Assembly: GCF_030035675.1 (NCBI RefSeq)
Contig: NC_084480.1
Coordinates: 22,773,263 to 22,837,262, forward strand
Direction of reading: 5' to 3'
Source: Rhineura floridana
Taxonomy: Eukaryota; Chordata; Lepidosauria; Squamata; Rhineuridae
Length of the DNA: 64,000 bases
Positions 11,341 to 21,300 of this stretch are shown here, one piece after another; position 1 is the first letter of the stretch; every line of letters starts with the position of its first letter. The notes under the pieces are model-generated. The model made no database searches, was not told the origin of the DNA, and was given only the letters and a program-made list of their open reading frames with translations. Both the position numbers and the translations under genes were made by a program.

Positions 11341-11733
11341 TAAAAGGATCATTCAGATCTCTATGTATGGATGTGAAAGTTGGACAGCGAAAAAAGCAGG
11401 TAAGAGAAAAATCAACTCATTCTAAATGTGGTGTTGGAGGAGAGCTTTGTGCATACCATGGACTGCAAAAAAGACAAACAATTGGGTGTTAGAACAAATT
11501 AAACCAGAACTATCACTAGAAGCTAAAATGACAAAACTGAGGTTATCATACTTTGGACACATAATGAGAAGACACGATTCACTAGAAAAGACAGTAATGC
11601 TGGGAAAAACAGAAGGGAGTAGAAAAAGAGGAAGACCAAACAAGAGATGGGTTGATTCCATAAAGAAAACCAGACAACTTAAAAGATCTGAACAGGGTGG
11701 TTCATGACCGATGCTATTGGATTGCTTATGCTT
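11341..11733 (+). mobile_element. RTE/BovB-like LINE ORF2 C-terminus
   Basis: An open frame at 11426-11707 reads LCIPWTAKKTNNWVLEQIKP and then [20 protein letters not shown] with [17 protein letters not shown]. This is the C-terminal region typical of BovB-clade RTE elements (W.AR.TN..L, YFGH.MRR.DSLEK, RGR...RW.D.I). It is 5'-truncated: no reverse transcriptase core lies upstream. It retains only part of the usual ORF2. It is the longest RTE copy in the window. Confidence 0.85.
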
Positions 11734-11910
11734 CATTCTTGCTGTGGCTGAATTAAGCTGGCACAATTTTAGCAAAGAGCTATAGCTCCATTGTAATAGG
11801 GCATACATGTTGCATTCCCATTGTACAATGACTTTTTGGTTAGGTCCCCCAGAAATGAGGTCTGCTTTTGAATAAATGCACATAGGGTTGGGCTACAAGG
11901 CAGAAATATC

Positions 11911-12205
11911 AGAATCATAGAATTGGAAGGGGCTTATAAGGCCATCGAATCCAGCCCCCTGCTCAATGCAGGAATCCAAATTAAAGCATTCTCAACAGGT
12001 GGCTGTCCAGCTGCCACCTGAGTGCCTCCAGTGTTGGAGAGCCCTCCACCTCCCTAGTAAATTGGTTCCATTTTCCTACTGCTCTAATAGTTAGGAAGTT
12101 TTTCCTGATGTTCAGTTGAAATCTGGCTTTCTGCGAGTTGAGCCCATTATTCCATGTCCTGCACTTTAGGATGATCATGACTGTGGTAGCTGGAATGTAG
12201 TGCCC
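11911..12205 (-). mobile_element. CR1 LINE 3' end
   Basis: The + strand begins AGAATCATAGAATTGGAAGG, the complement of the CR1 3' end with its short ATTCTATG-type repeats. It continues through CCCCCTGCTCAATGCAGGAA. The - strand frame keeps [16 protein letters not shown], matching the CR1 ORF2 end (DIRKNFF...V..WN.LP). Confidence 0.85.
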
Positions 12206-12479
12206 AGAAAGTTGCCTTGAGGGGAAATTAATTGGCCCTTGGCTTGAAAAAAGTTCCCTGGTGTAGGGAAAATAAATGGAAGTAAAACCAAAACAGAACA
12301 AAACCCTCCAGGCTGTTGGTTCTAGTCATTCCTGAGGAGGTAAGAATGCTTGAGGACTAGCACCTCTCGCTTTAGATTAGCTACCCACTATCAGAATCCT
12401 CCTCGTTAACTCCCCCTCCTCCAGTATCAGTATTCATTCATGCTCACAATAGTGATACCTGTTTCTTCTGCTCTATACA

Positions 12480-13060
12480 GTACTACCTCCTTCTTAGCCC
12501 CGCCTCCAAACTCCAGCCTTTACTCTGCTTGCCACGCCTCTTCACCGCTTGCTTACCTCCGTTAAGCCCCACCCCTTTCTTTTCCCGCTCACCAATGAAC
12601 AATGTCCACGGTTTAGCAGAACCTCTCGAATATTTAGCCATCTTACGTCTTGCCTGTTTCTATCGACTGCCCTTGTTTCCCTTAGGCGCGCATCGAATCG
12701 ATTCACCGCGCTGACCCTCTTTTAGTCCGGTTGAGTCGAGGTTTTTGAAAAACTAAACCGCAACTTTCTTTCACTGGTGAAGGGAGTTCCCTTCCTGACA
12801 AAAGATTAATATTTCAGGCAATAGTGTGAGCGCCAAGATAGAAAACAAAAAGGGGCCCATCTCCTCACAGCTGCATTCTGGGAGTTGTAGTTTCCTGGGT
12901 CTTCAGCTCTACGCCTGGATTGCCGTGAGAGGGGAAGAAGCGGGACTTCAGTTCCCAGACGCCTATGCGAAAATGTGTGCTTGTGCCTGTCCCACCTGGG
13001 CAGACAGCCCTGGGGAATGTGAATGGTGTATGGGAGCAGCAAGGAGGCAAGTGCTGTGAC
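12480..13060 (+). promoter_or_regulatory. SEC11C: Likely SEC11C promoter and first-exon region
   Basis: CpG frequency rises here against an AT-rich background. Visible elements are a GC box (CCCCGCCTCC at 12499), a CCAAT sequence (12592-12596) and a ZNF143-like motif (12873-12891). No TATA box was seen, as expected for a housekeeping gene. The region lies 2.3-2.9 kb upstream of the first certain coding exon, which has a splice acceptor directly in front of it, so at least one upstream exon must exist. Where transcription starts was not determined. Confidence 0.55.
12873..12891 (-). promoter_or_regulatory. ZNF143-like (SBS) site
   Basis: On the - strand the sequence is ACTACAACTCCCAGAATGC, one base from the known ZNF143/Staf promoter motif ACTACAATTCCCAGAATGC. 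A weaker related sequence, ACTTCAGTTCCCAGACGC, lies on the + strand at 12945. Family C MITEs in this window carry similar words, so an origin from such a repeat should be considered. Confidence 0.6.
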
Positions 13061-13207
13061 CACCGGCCCTGTAGCCCCTCGAGGGTGGCGTGTTGGGGCA
13101 GGGGAGCGCCACTTTTTGCTAGGGCATCCCAGCAGACCCTTGGCCCTGCCTGGTGACTCTACCTGTGCATCCACCTTGTTGGCTGGTAGAAGAAAGCGAA
13201 CAAATAA

Positions 13208-13363
13208 GTGTGTTATACTGTTTAAATTTTTTAATTGTGTTTATAAGATCTGTTTTAAATTGTATTTGTTTTAATGTTTTTAGTTACTGTAAACCGCCCA
13301 GAGAGCTTCGGCTATGGGGCGGTATACAAGTATAATAAAATAAATAAATAAATAAATAAATAA
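13208..13363 (+). mobile_element. L2-like LINE 3' tail
   Basis: It ends GTAAACCGCCCAGAGAGC, then CGGCTATGGGGCGGTATACA and (AAAT)n. The same ending is at 15045-15172. Only the untranslated tail remains. Confidence 0.75.
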
Positions 13364-13904
13364 TTGGTGGGTAAGGGGTCTAACCCTTCCTGAGCTGCTC
13401 TGGAATATTGCAGTCAGGTAGACTGGCTTTTGGAACAAGCGGCTAGTTCCCTGGAGGCTGGGGAGACTTGCATGGTTATATTTTATACTGTTTTATATCT
13501 GTGGGGGGAGAGGGATGTTGCTTTTCCTAGCCACTTCAGGATGCTTTGGGCTATAAATTGGCTCTTCCTCTCCAGCCTCATTATATATAGCCTTGACATA
13601 TCTGCTTCACGGGGTGGGTAGGCTTTGCAAGCAGGATAACAAAACTCTGAATGGGTTAGCTTCCATTCCATATTTTGGAATGTAGGTTGGATGACGTTAT
13701 GCATTTTTTCCATGCGCACATGTGCCACGTACACCTGCTGCTAGGGCTGTTGGGGGTCAAGGATGTTTAGTGTGGTGGGAGAGACATTGACTGGGTATCC
13801 TTTCGATACATGTGAACTGCTCGTCTCGCAAACTCTGACTTGTGAACCAAAGTGATTTCCCCAGCAACACTCTGGAAAGTGTTTGCTAACGTCTGAGGAT
13901 AGGA
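13364..13904. other. SEC11C upstream/first-intron region, no exon seen
   Basis: No conserved coding segment was found. If transcription starts near 12.9-13.0 kb, this is intron 1. Confidence 0.4.
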
Positions 13905-14105
13905 GAGGTGAGAGCTTCAGCAGTAGAGCACATGTGTTGCAGTCAGATGGTCTCAGGTTCAATCCCTGGCATCTTCAGTTGAAAGGATCTTAAGTAACAA
14001 GCCTGGGAAAGGCCCCTGTCTGAACCCCTGGAAAACTGCTTTCAGTTATGAAAGATAATACTGTCCTAGGTCAGCTAACGATCTGTCAATGTCAAGCAGC
14101 TCTAT
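13905..14105 (+). repeat. tRNA-derived SINE (MIR-like), nearly full
   Basis: A tRNA-like head (CAGCAGTAGAGCACATGTGT, B box GGTTCAATCCCTGGCATC) is followed by the body TTGAAAGGATCTTAAGTAAC and a tail near AATACTGTCCTAGGTCAGC. It matches 17800 and 61600 in inverted orientation. Confidence 0.7.
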
Positions 14106-14639
14106 ATGTTTAGAAAGGATGTTCTTTCTTGAGGTAGAGTGCTGGGCTTAGTCCATTATGCCTGTTCTAGCAGCTATACTTTTAAAATAATTGCTATATA
14201 AAAGGCTCCATTTCCTTGGAATCTTATATCAAAGTATGGGAAGTTCTGTTTTGATAATGTTTCTGATCTGCTCAAAGGCAATTTTAGCCTTGTTACAAAG
14301 TTGTGCTTTTTTTTAGAAACAGGGCTGCCTTTAACCATTTCATTGAAGCAGTTAAGAACCTTTATTTGAAACCAGAGAGACTGGAATGTATTTGCATTTT
14401 GTGTTAATCCAAGGTTATCCTTTTGTATGAATTTTGGAAGTGAAGACTGTGTGATTAGTAAAGGTTGTCATTCAAATATCTGTTAGACAGTTTGGGGTTG
14501 TGACTCCTCCTCGGCAACCCTGATGATTTGTTCCTGCCTTGCTGGACTAGTGTCAGGTTAATTATACTCGCTTGTCAGGTAAAACAAAAAGCTTCTACAA
14601 ATAATTTTTTTTTAAAAAAAAATGCAATTGTTTCTAAAG
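14106..14639. other. Presumed intron, nothing recognised
   Basis: AT-rich, with T-runs and no repeat that I could place. Confidence 0.4.
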
Positions 14640-14735
14640 AGATAGCGCAGTAGTTCAGAAACGTGAGTTATGAATCAGGAAGTCCATGGTTCGAATCTCA
14701 CCTCTCTTGTGAGCTCACTAGGTCAACCTTTGCCA
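14640..14735 (+). repeat. tRNA-derived SINE fragment
   Basis: AGATAGCGCAGTAGTTCAGA and GGTTCGAATCTCACCTCTCT form A-box and B-box-like parts, followed by GTGAGCTCACTAGGTCAACC, similar to the Sauria body. Older than the Sauria copies at 9143 and 36462. Confidence 0.55.
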
Positions 14736-14782
14736 AGCTAGTGTCCTTCCAGATGTGTTGGACTACAATTCCTATCAGGCCC

Positions 14783-14868
14783 AGCCAACATAGCTCCTTG
14801 AAAGTTCGGACTAAAACCTGGAGCAGATTCAACTGCCCCACTCACATGGAGCCACTAGCCACCACTGA
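14783..14868. repeat. Family A MITE, right half only
   Basis: AGCTCCTTGAAAGTTCGGAC through GGAGCCACTAGCCACCACTG is the right arm of the foldback element. The left arm is absent and a family B half (TGTGTTGGACTACAATTCC) is fused in front of it. Confidence 0.65.
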
Positions 14869-14891
14869 GGCTAAGGGTTTATGTCCTAAGC

Positions 14892-15024
14892 CAGGGATGG
14901 GGATCCTGTGGCCCTCTGGATGTTGCTGGACTACATTTTCCATAATCCTTCACCATTCTGGTTGGGGCTGATAGGAGTTGGTGTCCAACAAGATGTGGAG
15001 GGTGCCACAGGTTCCTCATTCCTG
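14892..15024. repeat. Palindromic hAT-like MITE, family B, with 8-bp flanking repeat
   Basis: The termini are inverted (CAGGGATGGGGATCCTGTGG against CCACAGGTTCCTCATTCCTG). The flanks are TCCTAAGC (14884-14891) and TCCTAAGT (15025-15032), 7 of 8 equal, as expected for a hAT target duplication. At 133 bp it has no coding capacity. Confidence 0.8.
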
Positions 15025-15044
15025 TCCTAAGTCTACCCATACGA

Positions 15045-15172
15045 TTAATACATTTTAAATGTGTTTTTAAATTTGTATATTTGTTTTTAATGTTTTTAAT
15101 TGTTGTAAACTGCCCAGAGAGCTTCAGCTATGGGGCGGCATACAAATGTAATAAATAATAATAATAATACCT
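15045..15172 (+). mobile_element. L2-like LINE 3' tail
   Basis: GTAAACTGCCCAGAGAGCTT, then GGGGCGGCATACAAATGTAA, then (AAT)n. Same tail as at 13208. Confidence 0.7.
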
Positions 15173-15350
15173 GAGCAAGGAATATGAACACTGGTTCTAG
15201 TTTGGTGTTCTTTTCCCTACAGTCTGTTGTAGTCTTTGCACATATCCCTCCAAGGAAAGATACACATGGTAGAATTCACTATTTTGTACCTCACCCTAGT
15301 TCTAGAATAACATTTGTCCTTTTCTCTCTCTTCATTAGGAAGTTCCAGCC

Positions 15351-15392
15351 ATGGATATATTTGGAGACCTTCGGCGAATGAACAAGCGCCAG
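15351..15392 (+). CDS. SEC11C: SEC11C coding exon with [14 protein letters not shown]
   Basis: The acceptor CTCTTCATTAG ends at 15338 and the donor GTAAAA begins at 15393. The 14 codons match residues of human SEC11C (DIFGDLKKMNKRQ). Codons between the acceptor and the ATG read EVPA in the same frame, with no stop once the acceptor is removed, so an upstream coding exon is possible. Ends in phase 0. Confidence 0.93.
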
Positions 15393-18300
15393 GTAAAAGG
15401 AAAGCACAACCTGGGTTTGTTCTGCTGTGTGTTTGCAAACGCTTTAAGAGCGGGTTTTGGCTGCACTGCATGTTTCTGCAGTTGTTGGGTTTATGTCCCA
15501 TGCTGGTCACTAACTTTCTGTTATAGTTTGTTTATATATTGCCCTTTGGCCCAAAGGTCCCCCCAAAGTGGTGAACAGTATATTAATACAAAAGAAAGGT
15601 ACAGTAAAAGTACAATACATACAATAAGTCAATCAAAGCAATATAAAAAAGCAAAATCACAAAATACCTACCTATCACATTGCATGTGCATTCATGTGCT
15701 TACTACAAAAGCAGCTCTTTAGCACTCCACCTCTCACATGGAAGGCAGATTCACCCACAGTCACCCTGGGGGAGTATGGTTACTCTTATCATACCTCCAA
15801 GCTCTTTGGTGTTTCCCCACTGCGAACAGCGGCCTCCAAATAAATAGGCTTACTACCTCCACCCCCACCCAAAAAACCCCAGACACTGCTGTGGCAAGAT
15901 TCTTGCTCTTTACAGGCAGGCTAGAGCCCTTCTGGCTCCTCCAACAGGTTGCCTTTCTCCAGGTATAGCAGGCTTTAGAGCTACATGTGGCCTGGCTCCA
16001 GCATACCTGGATACGAAAAAAATAATCCTTTGCATCTGTAAATACATAAATAACCTGAATTCTGCAGCCAGGAGAAATTACACAAATTAAGCAAGTTTGC
16101 AAATGGGTTTATTTGTTGTGAATAAATCTCCTTCTAGCTAAAAGAACAGGGCAAAGAACTGTGTCAGTGGTGATGTCTGCTCCTTGGCTATTGGAAACTC
16201 TGTCCTGCCCTCTGCCTGGCTTCTGACTCTTTGCCAGTCCCTGACCATGCGTTTGTAGACCGACAGTCTAGAAACTTAAGAAAGTTGAGGTTCTCGGCAT
16301 GCTGAACTCTGGATCCTGCCATACTCGTTCTTGTATTTGTATAACGTAAGATACGCAGCCCTTGCCTTACAGCTTTGAAAACAGATGTGTGAATCAGTTT
16401 GTCTTTGGAATCAGTAATAAGGTAGATCTTTTTGAACTACTGGAGGGGGGAAATGCTGGTTGATCTCAGCCAAGCAAAAGCTGTTGGATACATCATCTTG
16501 GAAAGCAGATGATGGAGTTTTCCACTTGTTGTCATCAGTTTTGCAGATGATGTTTCCAAAAATGGCAGATGTTGAGTTCCAGTAGGTATGACATCTTACG
16601 TCTTGGGGTCCCAAGCATGGCACTTTTTGGCACCACAGTGCGCTCAGACATCCCCCTCTGGGATGCTGAGAGTTGTTAGGAGACCCCTATTCCCCTCACA
16701 GAGCTACAATTCCCAGAAGAGAGGTTGATTGTTAAACCACTCCCAGAGTTGTAGCTCTGTGAGAGGAGTAGGGAGCTCCTAACAGCACTCTTCACAAACT
16801 ACAGTTCCCAGGATGCCATGGCTGTTAAAGTGGTTTAAAAGTGCTTTAAATGTAAGGTGCAGATGTAGCCTTAGGTTCAAATGCTGATCCAGGTCTTCCA
16901 GCACTTGTGGAGTTGAAGCCAAAGTGGCACCATCCTTGCACAAGAGAGAGGTATCTGTGGACATGGGGTCACCCCAAGGTTTGCAGTTGTGAAGGAAATC
17001 TTTAGGGGGAAAACCCAAAGAAGGGTGACTTCCCCCCAAACAGCCTCATACTAACTCAATGGCATGGAATGGTGAGTGAGCGACAAGGAAAAACTAATGG
17101 CTGGGGGATGAAATGGAGGGCTGACAAGAGAGGAAGATGACCTAGATATGAAAAAGGAGAACTCAGCTGTTTGGACAGATTATTTCCTGATGCATGTTGA
17201 GTTGCCTTTTTCTTAAAAAATGTCCCCAAGGATGTCAGTGAAAGCTGCCCATAGATGTCAGTGGAGAACTCAACAATTTTAAAGTAGTTCAGATTGGGCA
17301 CAAAATGGAGAGAGGGGGAACCCAAAATGGAGAAAGAAAGCAAAAATAAAAAAAAGCACAACAGGCCAGTGCGTGAGAGATAAAATAAGGAAGTCTAGTG
17401 CTTGAGAGAAATAATCCTTTTTGACAAAAGTAAAGGGGGGGGGAGAAGAGGATGTGGAGTATATCTTTATTTTGTGAAGTTTCCAGTGTGTCTTTGGGTG
17501 GCTGGGTGAGTGATTGATGAAAGAACAGTTCACACAACCAAACTGGCACCTTAAGAACTTAAGTCAGGTGGATCCAGGCAGGGTTTTGTGTTCATAGCAA
17601 AGCAGTTACAACACTGCTTCACCACTTGCCTGCCTTCCAGTTCAGATGGACGTGACTCACTTTTTTGCCAGCTTTGTGTTGTCATGGGCAAAGTGGGATG
17701 AGCTACACACTGGTGGACGCAGTTCGCCTAACCACTATGTTGCATGTCAAAATCTGCATGGTTTCACTTGAGCGCCCAGTTTAGGGACAGGCTAACTTCT
17801 AGGAACCTAGGAAGCTGCCTTGTATCAAGTCGGACCGTTGGTGCATCTCGCTCCATGTTGTCTTCACTGACTGGCAGCGGCTCTCCAGGATTTCAGGCAG
17901 TGAACATTCCCAGCCCTACCTGGAGATGTTGAGGACTGAAGCTGGGACCTTCTGCATGCGAGGCAGGTGCGCTGCCACTGAGCTGCAGCATTTCTAATTT
18001 TCATGTCCGTGAGTTGAGCATGCAGGTATTTGATGCAAGGAGAACGTCCATCACATCAGAATACTTGGCTTTTCAGTGGAGCCTGTTCATATACTTGGCT
18101 ACAAGCCATGTATGCGTGCATGTGTGAACCGATCCTGGTAATTGCAAACGTCTGATAAAATCTAGTACTGAGCAGCCTGGGCCTTATTTATTTATGTTTA
18201 TTTCAGTATGGGTACACCACCTTTTAGAGAAAACCCTCCCAAGGGTCACATCAAAATAGAACACAAAAGCATTGCTCCAAAATTCATTAAACTAATAGAT

Positions 18301-21300
18301 AAAAACAACAGCAAACCATGCAGAGCACCACAGGTAGAAATAGAAAGCCCTTCAAGGTCTGTTTAAAGCCAGTAAAGTGGAAGAGCATTCCTGTCTCCCT
18401 AGGGAAGAAATGTCACAGATATGGAGGCGCTGTCAAATCAGTGCTGCCTGTAGTGTCTGCCAGTCTGATAGAACTGTAGTGTGTGCCAGTCTGATAGAGC
18501 CTTTGAGGCTGATCTTAAGGCCAGTGCAGTATGCCTTTTAAATAACCTGAGGTTTAATTCAGCTAAGTCAAACTCAGGAGTAGATCCATTGAAATCGATG
18601 GGTGTGACAAAGGGTATGTTCTTTGATTTCAGTGGGTTTGCTCTTGGGAATGTTAATTGAATTCAGCCCCTGATCCCAGACCATTTAACATGTTACAGGC
18701 CAACCACTATGCTCATTGTTGGCCTAAACTCTTGTTTCATTCTTTCAGTCTCATACAGAGCCAAAATACACGGGTTCAAGTTCCAGCTTCTCCCATATGT
18801 ACCTATCTGGTCCTTAAGATCCTCACTGGAGGCCGTGCTCTGAAATGTGACAAGTACTACTACTAGGGAAGGAGCCTTCTCACTGGTGGCACACTGGTTA
18901 GGATCAGCTTCCCCAGAAATGCTCACTGGCACCATCTTTATGGTCTTTTCAGCCCCAGTTGAAGATCTTTTTAATCAAAGCAACTTGGGGTTGTTGTTTT
19001 TTTTAAAAAATCTGGGCTTCTCAATGTATGATTTATGTTTTTATTTTTCTCTGTGCTCTATTTAGCCTATGCATGTAACAGTAAGCTACAGTTAATGGCT
19101 TATTGGGATCAAGCAAAATGCCCGTTTTGCTCCTCTAGTGGTGTGAGTGCAGCAACACCAGTTTATTTTCTTGCTATATCTGCACCTGAAATCACGGTTT
19201 GTTTCTCTTGAACAGACTGTGATCATGAAGCCAATGTTTATTCTTGGACTCGTTGACTGTGGTTTGTTCAGGAGAAACAAACTATAATCTTGGGCTCCTG
19301 TGTAACAAGAAGCTAAACTTCATCATGGTTTGTTGCTCCCGCTCACACCAGGAGAAGAGCAAAACAGGTTGGATCAGGCAGTGTAAACTGGTATTCTGCT
19401 TGAACCCAATAAGCCCATTAACTGTAGATTATAGTTACATGTATACAGTTACAACTGAGGTTATCATACTTCGGGCACATAATGAGAAGACATAATTCAC
19501 TAGAAAAGACAATAATGCTGGGAAAAACAGAAGGGAGTAGAAAAAGAGGAAGGCCAAACAAGAGATGGATTGACTCCATAAAAGAAGCCACAGACCTGAG
19601 CTTACAAGATCTGAACAGGGTAGTTCACGACAGATGCTATTTGAGGTCGCTGATTCATAAGTCGTAATCAACTTGAAGGCATATAACAACAACATAGTTA
19701 CAACTGGGTCCATTGTTTTGCTCGGCTGGAAAGAACAAGGGTTGTATTCAACTAAATTCTACTCCTAGTAGAGCCATTGAAGTGAATGGATCTAAATTAG
19801 ACTGCAATCCAGTACATGTCTACTCAGAAGTAAGCTCCATTGGGTTCAATGGGACTTACTCCCAGGTAAGTGTGTATTGGATTGCAGCCTAAGTCATCTC
19901 CATTAATTTCAGTGGATAGTATCCAATGAAGTAGTTCTGCCAGCACAAGGATTTCCACTTGCACAAGGGAACTTGCATCCCCCTTCTAAAATATGTTCCA
20001 GAGGGTTGAGGGAACCCCCAGGACAGAGTTGGGGAGATGAGAAGGAGGGGAAGTTCTGTTGTGCAGCCAAAAGTCCTTTCCCTAGTGCAGGTGTGAGGAA
20101 CCTTTGGCTCTCCAGATGTTGCTGAACTACACCTCCCACCATCCACCCTGGCCATTGGCCATGCCTGCTTGCTGGTGCTGATGGCCATCGTAGTTCAGCA
20201 ACATCCAGAGTGCCAAAGGTTCCCCACCCCTGTGCTAACAGAACTCTTGCGTTGTATGCTGCCTGATGGGTCTAACTCCACCTATGGCTTAACATGGTGT
20301 ACAGCCCTAAATTTTTGTGTTGCTTGTTATTGTTTGGTCTTAGTTTTCTTTTCTTTTAGGACTATTTCTTTCTTTTAACTTTTGCGAGCCACCCCAGAGA
20401 ACATTTTTATCGGATGGCCACACAAATCTAATAAATAAATAATAAACCAATGGGGGGGGGAGGGAATAAGAAATATGTTTTTTGTGTGTGTCCTCCCCCC
20501 CCCATTCATTTTTTACCCTTTTACCTGGTCGGAAAGAAGCCTGAAAACGGGGCCATCCTTGGTACTGCTTTGAGCACTGCACAGCCACCTTGTGTGTAGG
20601 CAGATGAAGCTTGAGTGCCCTACTTTTCCCCCTCCCCCCCGCTGATCTACTTTGTGCCTCTGTTTCTGATTGCCTTGTTTTGTGCAACTCCACCATGCCG
20701 CTGTCCTCATTATAAAGATGTGGTGCCCTGGAAGGACTCCTCACGGCGTTGAAAAAGCTTAGCACACATCAATTGATGACAAAAAGATTCCAAAATATTT
20801 ACATCACGGAATTCAGGCAGCTGCTCCCCTTTCCTGCCTGAAACAAACAATTCGGCTGGTAATGGGTTTCCCCATAACTACATCATTTGGTTCTTTCAAG
20901 ACAGGCAGCTGTGGCCATTTATGAAAATGTTGCGGTGCACTATAATGCTCTCTCCCTCCCGCCAATCAGTTGTGGTTATATGTAGAGGCAGGGTATGTGT
21001 GCGTGCTGCAACTACTGCCACAAAAACGCAAACGAGGGTTATCCAGAAGATGCCCTTGTTCTAACCTCTCCTTTCATCCTTGCACCTTATAAATGTTCAG
21101 GATCTGCAGTTCACATACAAGCTACTTTCCCCTGTTCTGGAACTGGAGCAGCCTCACTTTAAGCCAGTTTATTTCATGTTCATGGAGCCTGCCCAGCTAT
21201 AACACCACAAAATGAGAACAGCAACATAGTGGGGTGGGGTGGGAGTTTGTTCTTAAGCCCATGGTTTTGATCTGCTGCATCCACTTATTGCAGCTCTTCA

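Noticed and set aside
1-12400. Exons of ZNF532 or OACYL, the upstream neighbours in mammals
   Set aside because: No C2H2 finger pattern (C..C...H...H) or membrane acyltransferase segments were seen in any frame listed here.
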